Made by a program: the position numbers and the translations under genes. The notes under the pieces were generated by a model that saw only the letters and a list, made by a program, of their open reading frames with translations, had not been told where the DNA came from and did not search any database. Of a stretch of DNA of 20,093 nt, positions 1 to 5,232 are shown one piece after another (position 1 is the first letter of the stretch; each line of letters begins with the position of its first letter). Source of the DNA: a virus. The stretch is from positions 1-20,093 of IMG/VR virus record IMGVR_UViG_3300025687_000445. One strand, given 5' to 3'.

Positions 1-156
1 GTTGACAGGCAACTCTACTTTTGAATTTTGTGGTGTGTATGCTGTAACAGTGTCTCTGTGAAAGAAACACCGAATGTCAAAGCACGCTGAATCTGTCGTC
101 GCAAAACTGGGAAGTTGAACATTTTCATTCATTCTGTAAATCTTCAATTCAGGCAT
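1..156 (-). CDS. dut: dUTPase (dUTP diphosphatase), N-terminal part, cut by window edge
   Basis: Fifty-two codons are visible and the frame runs off the window start. The start ATG at 156 has a clear AGGAG five bases upstream. The visible N-terminus contains an LPSFATTDSACFDI stretch at about residues 15-28. This matches motif 1 of trimeric dUTPases (family pattern A-T-x-x-S-A-G-x-D-L), with Cys where Gly is usual. The enzyme hydrolyses dUTP to dUMP and pyrophosphate, keeping uracil out of phage DNA and feeding dTMP synthesis. The gene follows regA by 22 bases and is probably on the same transcript. The later motifs lie outside the window, so the assignment rests on one motif plus context. 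Confidence 0.75.
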   Translation of the reverse strand, partial: MPELKIYRMNENVQLPSFATTDSACFDIRCFFHRDTVTAYTPQNSKVELPVN

Positions 157-178
157 ATCATCTCCTATATTTCTTTTA

Positions 179-598
179 TCATTCTTCCTTTGGTCCGAAC
201 TTTCTTCCGATGTTGTACTTGGGGACCAATTCCCAATTTTTCTTTTCTGCGTGCGGGAGAATCTTCATGTACGAAAGAGGAACGACTGGTTCCTCGGTCA
301 TCTTGCGATTCACAATCTTGACCAACCCCCACTCCTCAAGAAGATTTGCGATTGTGTTTCTTCTCGCAACATCCTGTTCCTCAAGTTTGTCTGCCAACCC
401 GTCAAGTGCGAAAAGTTCCTTGAAGTGAACGATGTAGTATTTGCCCTTCTTGTGGAGAATGTGGCAACTCTGATAGAGTTTGTTCTCCTTCTTGGAGGAT
501 ATCCCTATGCGAGTAAGGGTCTCTTTCACTTTCAAAAAATTCTCAGAATCTGTCAAATCCACTTGCACAAAAGTTTTAATTAATTCATCTACATTCAT
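179..598 (-). CDS. regA: RegA translational repressor
   Basis: The 139-residue product closely follows phage T4 RegA (122 aa). It has DSENFLKVKETLTRIGI, then LYQSCHILHKKGKYYIVHFKE at residues 42-62, then the conserved WGLVKIV and WELVPKYNIG near the end. RegA binds the translation start regions of early phage mRNAs and blocks ribosome binding, and in T4 it also represses its own mRNA. The N-terminus is about ten residues longer than in T4 and the C-terminus ends in a charged tail. The ATG at 598 is chosen because GGAG lies six bases upstream. A late-type promoter and a 7-bp hairpin sit in the leader. The gene keeps its T4 place, directly after gp62. Confidence 0.96.
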   Translation of the reverse strand: MNVDELIKTFVQVDLTDSENFLKVKETLTRIGISSKKENKLYQSCHILHKKGKYYIVHFKELFALDGLADKLEEQDVARRNTIANLLEEWGLVKIVNRKMTEEPVVPLSYMKILPHAEKKNWELVPKYNIGRKFGPKEE

Positions 599-617
599 CT
601 CAGACTCCTATGATATA

Positions 618-636
618 AACATGACGAAATCATGTT
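618..636 (-). promoter_or_regulatory. Hairpin in the regA leader
   Basis: On the minus strand AACATGA, a five-base TTTCG loop, and TCATGTT form a perfect 7-bp stem about 20 bases upstream of the regA start codon. It lies between the late-type promoter and the ribosome binding site. Only a weak T-rich tail follows, so a terminator is less likely than a leader element. A role in RegA autoregulation is inference. Confidence 0.4.
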
Positions 637-651
637 ATTTGTTGCAAGGAG

Positions 652-659
652 TATTTATA
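652..659 (-). promoter_or_regulatory. T4-type late promoter, TATAAATA, upstream of regA
   Basis: An exact TATAAATA octamer on the minus strand lies about 54 bases upstream of the regA start, in the gap after gp62. It matches the -10 element read by the T4 late sigma factor gp55. It could give regA and dut a second, late transcript. Confidence 0.6.
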
Positions 660-680
660 AAAATTGGAGTGTTGAATGTG

Positions 681-1061
681 TCATAGCGTGTCAATTTCGG
701 GGTATTCGGTCCTCATCCGGTTCACGACACTCTCAGGAAGAACCTTCGCGATCTCCTCCGCCTTGGATTTACTACACTCAAAGAACTTGGAAAGAAATAC
801 GATACTGGAATCTTCATTCTTGGTCATCCACTTGGAAAACCTCTTTCCCTTCCTCGTCGCATGGTAGAGATAATCGTATTGCAACCTCTTGTCCAGAAAG
901 TGGTTACAATTCATCTCGTTTGCGTAGAGAGTCGTGTCGGGAAAGTAGGAGAGGCTCCGATTTGTGAGAAACGGCTCGTAGTGCTTCTCGTTGTCTGGGT
1001 TCTCTTCAATCAAGTTGGAGTTCTTGAAATTGATGGACTTCACAAAATCAAAGGGGTTCAT
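681..1061 (-). CDS. 62: Clamp loader small subunit (gp62)
   Basis: The 126-residue product resembles the small clamp loader subunit of marine T4-like phages: MNPFDFVKSINF, then LTNRSLSYFPDTTLYANEMN (residues 32-51), then KGKRFSKWMTK near residues 71-81. Four copies of gp44 and one gp62 load the gp45 clamp onto primer-template DNA using ATP; gp62 itself has no ATPase motif. It is shorter than T4 gp62 (187 aa), as in cyanophage relatives. The start at 1061 is chosen over an upstream in-frame ATG at 1133. Position 1061 forms an ATGA overlap with the preceding stop, and the family motif begins there. The weak GGAA upstream suggests translational coupling. Confidence 0.85.
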   Translation of the reverse strand: MNPFDFVKSINFKNSNLIEENPDNEKHYEPFLTNRSLSYFPDTTLYANEMNCNHFLDKRLQYDYLYHATRKGKRFSKWMTKNEDSSIVFLSKFFECSKSKAEEIAKVLPESVVNRMRTEYPEIDTL

Positions 1062-1771
1062 GAGGTTTCCGAATTTATCTGAGTGTTGGCACTCTTCACT
1101 GAAATGATGAAACGAACTGGGATGTAGATCCACTCCTTTTCGTCCGCATCGAAGAATGAGCGAAGAAGGAAGGAATCGAATTGACTACTGCCCGTGTAGC
1201 GGTCGATGAGCGGAGCAGAGACATAATCCTTGGTGACCTTTATTGGTTCTGCACGAATGTTGACATTCTTGATGTTTCCGTCCAAATCTTCATAATCCAC
1301 ACCGAGGACTTCTGGTTTTATTTTTCCAAGAATGGAATCCAACCAATTGCAAATCACCAAATCTGATACACCAAGCATGTCGTGAAGAACCGTGGACATT
1401 TTACTCGAATTTTCCTCTGCTATGGGCTTTCCCATCTTTGAAGAAAAATATTCTTCCCTGTCGGACAGGAACTCCTCTCTAGCTTCGTCGCATCTTTTTA
1501 TGTATTCATCATAACGATACTTCACTTTCAGATCTTCCATGACACGAAGAACCTTGTTCATCTCTCCATCTGTCAGGGAATTTTTTGCTGTGAGTATAGC
1601 TTGAACAGGATTGACGAGTCCCTTGTTCTCACTCATGGATTCCCAAAATCTTATCTTCATTCGTGAGAGTCTTCTTTTGAATGATTTTCCGAAATCCGCC
1701 ATGGAATATTCGGAAGAGAGAGAATTAATCCTCTCCGTCAAGTCTCTTAGGCTTTTTATCTTCTTTTCCAT
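1058..1771 (-). CDS. Unknown protein inserted between gp44 and gp62
   Basis: This 237-residue protein is not recognised. The N-terminal third is basic and helical (a KRRLSRMKIRFWESM stretch near residues 32-46). The middle is acidic and helical, and the C-terminal third looks beta-rich (YEDLDGNIKNVNIRAEPIKV near residues 160-179). It sits inside the normally contiguous gp44-gp62 pair: gp44 stops 25 bases upstream, and this stop overlaps the gp62 start as ATGA. A role with the clamp loader or DNA is therefore plausible but only inferred. No Shine-Dalgarno sequence is visible before the ATG at 1771. A late-type CATAAATA lies immediately upstream. Confidence 0.8.
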   Translation of the reverse strand: MEKKIKSLRDLTERINSLSSEYSMADFGKSFKRRLSRMKIRFWESMSENKGLVNPVQAILTAKNSLTDGEMNKVLRVMEDLKVKYRYDEYIKRCDEAREEFLSDREEYFSSKMGKPIAEENSSKMSTVLHDMLGVSDLVICNWLDSILGKIKPEVLGVDYEDLDGNIKNVNIRAEPIKVTKDYVSAPLIDRYTGSSQFDSFLLRSFFDADEKEWIYIPVRFIISVKSANTQINSETS

Positions 1772-1777
1772 AATGAG

Positions 1778-1785
1778 TATTTATG
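1778..1785 (-). promoter_or_regulatory. Late-type promoter motif, CATAAATA, abutting a start codon
   Basis: CATAAATA differs from the T4 late consensus TATAAATA only at the first base. It ends just six bases before the ATG of the unknown gene at 1771. A transcript starting at normal spacing from this element would begin at or near the start codon. It may instead be a chance A/T-rich stretch. Confidence 0.35.
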
Positions 1786-1796
1786 AAAAAGAGTAT

Positions 1797-2735
1797 CTAC
1801 TTGAACTCACATTCTGCCATTATTTCAATGCAACATGCCATGAAATTGATTTCTTGGTCAGCGCAGAATGCAGAACGATATTGATAGTTCGCGATGCAGA
1901 GGATTGCCGTGGGAATGGAACTGGATGCTAGAATTTCGTAGAGATTTTCGTAAAGTTTGCGGAAGATCGTTCCCATATCCTTGTCCGAATTCTCCGCAAC
2001 CCACTTGCGAACAGCAGAGAAATTCTTTCCTCTCATCGCATCAACGAGAACCTTGAGGTTTCCATCCGCAAATGAAGCTGCGAGAATGCCAGAATCGATA
2101 GCACCAGAAGTCGAATACTTCTGACATTCATTGATGACTCTGCGAAAATCTGGGAAATACTTGCGAATGAGTTCAGCGAGAACCTTCTCGGTGAACTTGA
2201 CCTTCTCCGTCTTGAGAATGAACTTGAGTCTAGCGAAGAAAGACTTAGCGATCTCCACCTTCTCACCCTTCGGGATGGAAAAGTCGAATACAGCACAACG
2301 AGAATGAATTGGCTTGATGATCTTGTTGAAGTGATTGCAGGTGAAGATGAATCGACAGTTGCTCGCGAACTCCTCGATTGCACCACGAAGAGCTGGTTGA
2401 AGACTCGTCGGGTTCATATAGTCAGCCTCATCCAGTATCACCACCTTGGGTTTGTCGTTCAATGATACGGTGCTTGCGTAATTGCGAATCTTGGTTCGGA
2501 GTGTGTCGATTCCACTGTCTTCCGAAGCATTCACGAACAGATAATCAAATCCCAAATCGTCGCAGATGGCGCGAGCGACGGTTGTCTTTCCACACCCAGC
2601 GCCACCATAGAAGATCATGTTCTGGATGTCTCCCTTGGAGACACTTTCCTCCAATTGCTTTCGCAGATTGGAGGAGAGAACACAATCACTCAACTTCTTC
2701 GGACGGAATTTTTCAACCCACAAGTAATCTCTCAT
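1797..2735 (-). CDS. 44: Clamp loader large subunit, AAA+ ATPase (gp44)
   Basis: The 312-residue protein starts with the family signature LWVEKFRPKKLSD. It has Walker A GGAGCGKT at residues 44-51, Walker B VVILDEAD at 98-105, and the SRC arginine-finger motif at 145-147. A helical collar domain makes up the C-terminal third. It is the ATPase of the clamp loader, which opens gp45 and loads it on primed DNA. Its length is close to T4 gp44 (319 aa). The start follows the upstream stop by three bases. It lies in the T4-ordered replication cluster, but genes of unknown role flank it on both sides. Confidence 0.97.
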   Translation of the reverse strand: MRDYLWVEKFRPKKLSDCVLSSNLRKQLEESVSKGDIQNMIFYGGAGCGKTTVARAICDDLGFDYLFVNASEDSGIDTLRTKIRNYASTVSLNDKPKVVILDEADYMNPTSLQPALRGAIEEFASNCRFIFTCNHFNKIIKPIHSRCAVFDFSIPKGEKVEIAKSFFARLKFILKTEKVKFTEKVLAELIRKYFPDFRRVINECQKYSTSGAIDSGILAASFADGNLKVLVDAMRGKNFSAVRKWVAENSDKDMGTIFRKLYENLYEILASSSIPTAILCIANYQYRSAFCADQEINFMACCIEIMAECEFK

Positions 2736-2738
2736 TCA

Positions 2739-3017
2739 TTAACCTTTCAGGGACTGAAGGACATCCACCTTCTCAACCGAACTGACTCGGAACGACTTCC
2801 ATTGTAATGCATCCAAGTCCCACACCGCAAGCACATTTTCACTCACATACTCAGGAGTCCTTCTCTTCCTGATGTGCTCCTTTTCGTTCACATCACCTCG
2901 GGGAATGTAGTTGGAATTGAGGGTGCAACGAAGAATGCGGGAAGTTCCGTCCACTTTTGTGAAACGAACATTGCAAATTCCATCCTGTAGAGTTTCTTTG
3001 ATCTCATTGTAATTCAT
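2739..3017 (-). CDS. Small SH3-like barrel protein (DUF2693-like) between gp45 and gp44
   Basis: The 92-residue product has the pattern VRFTKVDGTSRILRCTL (residues 17-33), then IP, then a C-terminal VWDLDALQWKSFRVSSVEKV. This fits the small phage family described as DUF2693 or SH3 beta-barrel fold: a V-x-F-x-K-x-DGT-x-R start and a W-R-x-F-R end. The biochemical role is unknown. The ATG at 3017 is preferred over one at 3068 because AAAAGG lies upstream and the longer version would overlap gp45. It sits 14 bases after gp45 and three before gp44, so it is certainly co-expressed with the clamp and clamp loader. Confidence 0.7.
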   Translation of the reverse strand: MNYNEIKETLQDGICNVRFTKVDGTSRILRCTLNSNYIPRGDVNEKEHIRKRRTPEYVSENVLAVWDLDALQWKSFRVSSVEKVDVLQSLKG

Positions 3018-3031
3018 GATATTACCTTTTT

Positions 3032-3706
3032 TCAGCGAATGTAACTGTCGGAAACAAGACTGATCCAATACTTGATGTTCTGTGCGGTCCCAGTGAACTC
3101 ACTGACATTCTTGCTGGAAACCTTGACATGATAGTCGTCGGGGAGAAGTTTGATGTTCTCTGTCTTGAAGATGAGGAAGAATTCCTTGCCAGTCTCGTTC
3201 GGCCCGAGAATGATGGAGTAGTCATTGCTCGAATTCGCATTGGAGGAGTCAAAGACGCGAAGAACAATGTCCTCATCCTCGGACTGAACAGAGATGTTCG
3301 GGAGTTGAAGAGTGGACGCAGCCTTCATCAGGTCGGCGAAATGATCTGCCTTGAAGTCGAACTCCACTTCGACATTTGGCATCTTCACATCCTTCTCGGC
3401 CTTCACAAGAAGAGAGGGATCGGAGTAGCGATAGGTGATCTTTGCGTTCTTCGTCTTGGAAGAGATGACCACCATCTTGTCTTGGAAATCGAAATCAGGA
3501 TCCTTGAACAGCGATACAGTCGAGAGGAACTGACTGAGATCGTAGATGCCGAACTCCACGGGGAACTTCTCGGGGACTGTCGCCTCTGCCATCACATTCA
3601 TCGTCGGGGCGAGAGAACGAATTGTGTTCCCCGGCTTGACATAGAGATTCGAGCAGATGGACGAATAGTTTTTCAGGATGTTCAAAGTTTCACTTGAGAT
3701 TTTCAT
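3032..3706 (-). CDS. 45: Sliding clamp (gp45)
   Basis: The 224-residue product aligns along its length with the T4 clamp (228 aa). It opens with MKISSETLNILKNYSSI, continues with FGIYDLSQFLSTVSLF near residues 52-67, then YSIILG and the NIKLLPDDYHVKVSS block near the C-terminus. The trimeric ring encircles DNA, tethers DNA polymerase and, in T4, also acts as coactivator of late transcription. The start at 3706 has GGAGG six bases upstream. It is the first protein gene after tRNA-Thr and the host-type promoter at 3828-3855, and leads the replication operon. Confidence 0.94.
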   Translation of the reverse strand: MKISSETLNILKNYSSICSNLYVKPGNTIRSLAPTMNVMAEATVPEKFPVEFGIYDLSQFLSTVSLFKDPDFDFQDKMVVISSKTKNAKITYRYSDPSLLVKAEKDVKMPNVEVEFDFKADHFADLMKAASTLQLPNISVQSEDEDIVLRVFDSSNANSSNDYSIILGPNETGKEFFLIFKTENIKLLPDDYHVKVSSKNVSEFTGTAQNIKYWISLVSDSYIR

Positions 3707-3728
3707 TGCGATCCTCCATAATAAGAAA

Positions 3729-3813
3729 AGCCGGAGACAGGATTCGAACCTGCGAGTTCCATAAGGAATCTTGATTACAAATCAAGTGCTTTCGACCACT
3801 AAGCTACTCCGGC
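3729..3813 (-). tRNA. tRNA-Thr (anticodon UGU) with a long variable arm
   Basis: The acceptor stem GCCGGAG/CTCCGGC pairs perfectly. The D stem is GCTT/AAGC, the anticodon stem is CTTGA/TCAAG, and the loop TTTGTAA gives anticodon TGT (Thr). The T arm is GCAGG TTCGAAT CCTGT. The variable region is 16 bases and can form a 4-bp stem (TTCC-TTAT-GGAA), a class II feature normally limited to Ser, Leu and bacterial Tyr. The discriminator is T and CCA is not encoded. It lies between the promoter and gp45. Whether Thr or Ser is charged is open. Confidence 0.85.
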
Positions 3814-3827
3814 GACCAGATGACACA

Positions 3828-3855
3828 AGTATATATCGTGACGAGAGGAAATCAA
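3828..3855 (-). promoter_or_regulatory. Host sigma70-type promoter for the replication cluster
   Basis: On the minus strand TTGATT (3850-3855), a 16-base spacer and TATACT (3828-3833) lie just upstream of tRNA-Thr. They are downstream of the hsp20 terminator. The same 16-base geometry recurs at other promoters in this window. It should drive tRNA-Thr, gp45 and the clamp loader genes early in infection. Confidence 0.65.
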
Positions 3856-3878
3856 GGGGAAAATTCCACACTTTTCAA

Positions 3879-3905
3879 ATAAAGAGGAGGGGATTTCTCC
3901 CCTCC
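3879..3905 (-). terminator. Rho-independent terminator after hsp20
   Basis: A strong 8-bp stem GGAGGGGA/TCCCCTCC with a GAAA tetraloop (3886-3905) begins nine bases beyond the hsp20 stop. TCTTTATTT follows on the minus strand. It separates hsp20 from the replication operon. Confidence 0.85.
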
Positions 3906-3914
3906 CCCCAAACC

Positions 3915-4373
3915 TCACTTGATTTCAATCTTTTTAGGTTTCTTACTCTCAGGAATCTCCATTCGGAGATTGATTGTAAGAATTCCATTTTCCATGACAG
4001 CACTATCCACCACGACGTGCTCTGCCAGAGTCCATGTTCGCGAGAAGGAACGCTCTGCGATTCCTCGATGAAGATACTTCACCTCATCACCTTCCTTCTT
4101 TTCCTTTTCAACACTCTGAACGATAAGGTATTGATTGTCATTCAGAATTTCAATATCCTCGCGAGAGAATCCAGCAAGGGCGATCTGAATGGAATAAGTT
4201 CCTTCGCCAGTCTCTAGAATGTTGTAGGGTGGATACTTCCCTGCGGCAGAAGTGGAGAACTCGATTGCGTCTCGCCACTTCTCAAGAATACGATCAAATC
4301 CAATCGTGGACGCCTTTGGTGGGAAATCCCAAAGAGCATTCTTGGTGTTCAAACTAAAAACTTCGTTGGTCAT
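3915..4373 (-). CDS. hsp20: Small heat-shock protein, Hsp20/IbpA family
   Basis: The 152-residue protein has an alpha-crystallin domain from about residue 48 to 145. It includes the YNILETGEGTYSIQIALAGF strand region, the FSREDIEI segment, the RGIAERSFSRTW segment and a late NGILTINL strand. It ends with an I-x-I motif (IEI), which mediates oligomer assembly in this family. Hsp20 proteins hold unfolding proteins without ATP, and homologues are common in marine T4-like phages. The start has AGGAGG six bases upstream. The leader carries a late promoter TATAAATA, a UUCG hairpin, and a fold that could cover the ribosome binding site like a ROSE thermometer. A strong terminator follows. Confidence 0.95.
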   Translation of the reverse strand: MTNEVFSLNTKNALWDFPPKASTIGFDRILEKWRDAIEFSTSAAGKYPPYNILETGEGTYSIQIALAGFSREDIEILNDNQYLIVQSVEKEKKEGDEVKYLHRGIAERSFSRTWTLAEHVVVDSAVMENGILTINLRMEIPESKKPKKIEIK

Positions 4374-4379
4374 GTTGTG

Positions 4380-4428
4380 CCTCCTTTTTAAAGCAAGACC
4401 TCGTTTTGGGATCCCCGAAGGCGATCCC
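4380..4428 (-). promoter_or_regulatory. Candidate ROSE-like RNA thermometer in the hsp20 leader
   Basis: On the minus strand CUUGCUU (4391-4397), a UAAA loop and AAGGAGG (4380-4386) can pair so that the ribosome binding site is covered. UUGCU lies opposite AGGAG with one G-G mismatch. This is the arrangement of ROSE thermometers, whose conserved anti-SD element is U(U/C)GCU. Upstream, 4408-4428 forms a stable hairpin (GGGATC, bulged G, CC, UUCG loop, GG, GATCCC). The association with a small heat-shock gene fits. The function is inferred. Confidence 0.55.
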
Positions 4429-4439
4429 GTTCATGTGCT

Positions 4440-4447
4440 ATTTATAC
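4440..4447 (-). promoter_or_regulatory. T4-type late promoter, TATAAATA, upstream of hsp20
   Basis: An exact TATAAATA on the minus strand lies 66 bases upstream of the hsp20 start. It would give a leader of roughly 60 bases, just containing the two hairpins described at 4380-4428. Confidence 0.65.
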
Positions 4448-4494
4448 GCGAAAAATGGCGCAGGTGACGAGGATTTCGAACACTCCCCATTTTA

Positions 4495-4842
4495 TCATAT
4501 TCTATTGAAGTCAAATATGACTCCAGCTTTACTGTGATCCACAGAAAGATCCTTGTATGATATACCGACTTTAGTGTTTGCGAACCTCTTCTTCGCCCAA
4601 GACTCGAACTTCTTTGCTTCATTATCATCGGAATAATAGATCATCATTTTTGCATGACCTATCATATTAACTCTTATGAAAGATTTTCCAAACCCAGAAG
4701 TCCTAACTATTTTTTCAAAACGACTTTTTAATTTTTCTGTTTCTGCTGTGAATGTAGAAGGATCGGTCAGGGAAGTAATCACCGATGGATCAACCTTCTC
4801 CTCATTCAGAACTCTCCGAATTTTCTTGAACAGTTCACCCAT
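4495..4842 (-). CDS. Unknown 115-residue protein
   Basis: This gene is not recognised. The first half is helical and basic (ELFKKIRRVLNEEKVD, then ETEKLKSRFEKIVRTSG near residues 35-51). The second half appears to be a small alpha/beta unit with the strands SFIRVNMIGHAKMMIYYSD (54-72) and KAGVIFDF at the end. The ATG at 4842 has GGAG eight bases upstream, and the first eight bases overlap the preceding gene. It is the last gene of a run that starts near 7129. No terminator is visible after it, and the hsp20 late promoter lies 48 bases downstream. Confidence 0.75.
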   Translation of the reverse strand: MGELFKKIRRVLNEEKVDPSVITSLTDPSTFTAETEKLKSRFEKIVRTSGFGKSFIRVNMIGHAKMMIYYSDDNEAKKFESWAKKRFANTKVGISYKDLSVDHSKAGVIFDFNRI

Positions 4843-5032
4843 TCTCGTATCTCCAAGTTCTAGTTTGAACCGACACTATCTCCCTGTTTACTCTGAAAAT
4901 GGGATCCTTCAACTTCTTGAGAATTTCCATTGCCTTTTCTTTTGCTGCTTCGTCTTCGGTTTCATCGTAGACGGGAATGAAGTATTCTCGTGTTTCCCTT
5001 ATTCTAACTATTTTGTCAGTATGGTCCATCAT
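4835..5032 (-). CDS. Unknown 65-residue protein
   Basis: A small charged protein that is not recognised. It has a short strand-like N-terminus (KIVRIRETREYFIPV), then an acidic and basic helix (EDEAAKEKAMEILKKLKD, residues 26-43), then a second strand pair ending in RTWRYENG. The start is ATGATG at 5032 or 5029; the ribosome binding site is weak (GAG). It begins five bases after the preceding stop and overlaps the next gene by eight bases. This tight packing is the main support that it is real. Confidence 0.65.
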   Translation of the reverse strand: MMDHTDKIVRIRETREYFIPVYDETEDEAAKEKAMEILKKLKDPIFRVNREIVSVQTRTWRYENG

Positions 5033-5037
5033 TCATC

Positions 5038-5232
5038 TCAGTTGGTGGAAAATATCACATCGCCTGGAGTGTGTTCGTAATTCGATTCCATCATCTTGAA
5101 ATTGGGATTGTCGTGAAACTTTCGATGAATCATTTCCTTGACTTCTTCCCTGCTCAATGGACCATGAGTTATCGTTCCATTTGAGACATTCATTATGTAA
5201 TATTTAGGGCTAACGGGTTGTTCAGTTTTCAT
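5038..5232 (-). CDS. Unknown 64-residue protein
   Basis: This gene is not recognised. Starting at 5232 the product reads MKTEQPVSPKYYIMN, then a helix REEVKEMIHRKFHDN, ending in HTPGDVIFSTN. The ATG at 5232 is chosen because it overlaps the stop of the 398-residue gene as ATGA, which is typical here. In-frame ATGs at 5244, 5250 and 5319 would read deep into that gene. There is no good Shine-Dalgarno sequence, consistent with translational coupling. Confidence 0.65.
   Translation of the reverse strand: MKTEQPVSPKYYIMNVSNGTITHGPLSREEVKEMIHRKFHDNPNFKMMESNYEHTPGDVIFSTN

Noticed and set aside
3128-3697. A 189-residue open frame on the plus strand opposite gp45
   Set aside because: It mirrors the clamp gene in another frame, has no ribosome binding site and no recognisable fold; gp45 is certain.
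4465-4490. A T-loop-like GAGGATTTCGAACACTCC on the plus strand
   Set aside because: No acceptor, anticodon or D stems can be built around it, so it is not a tRNA.
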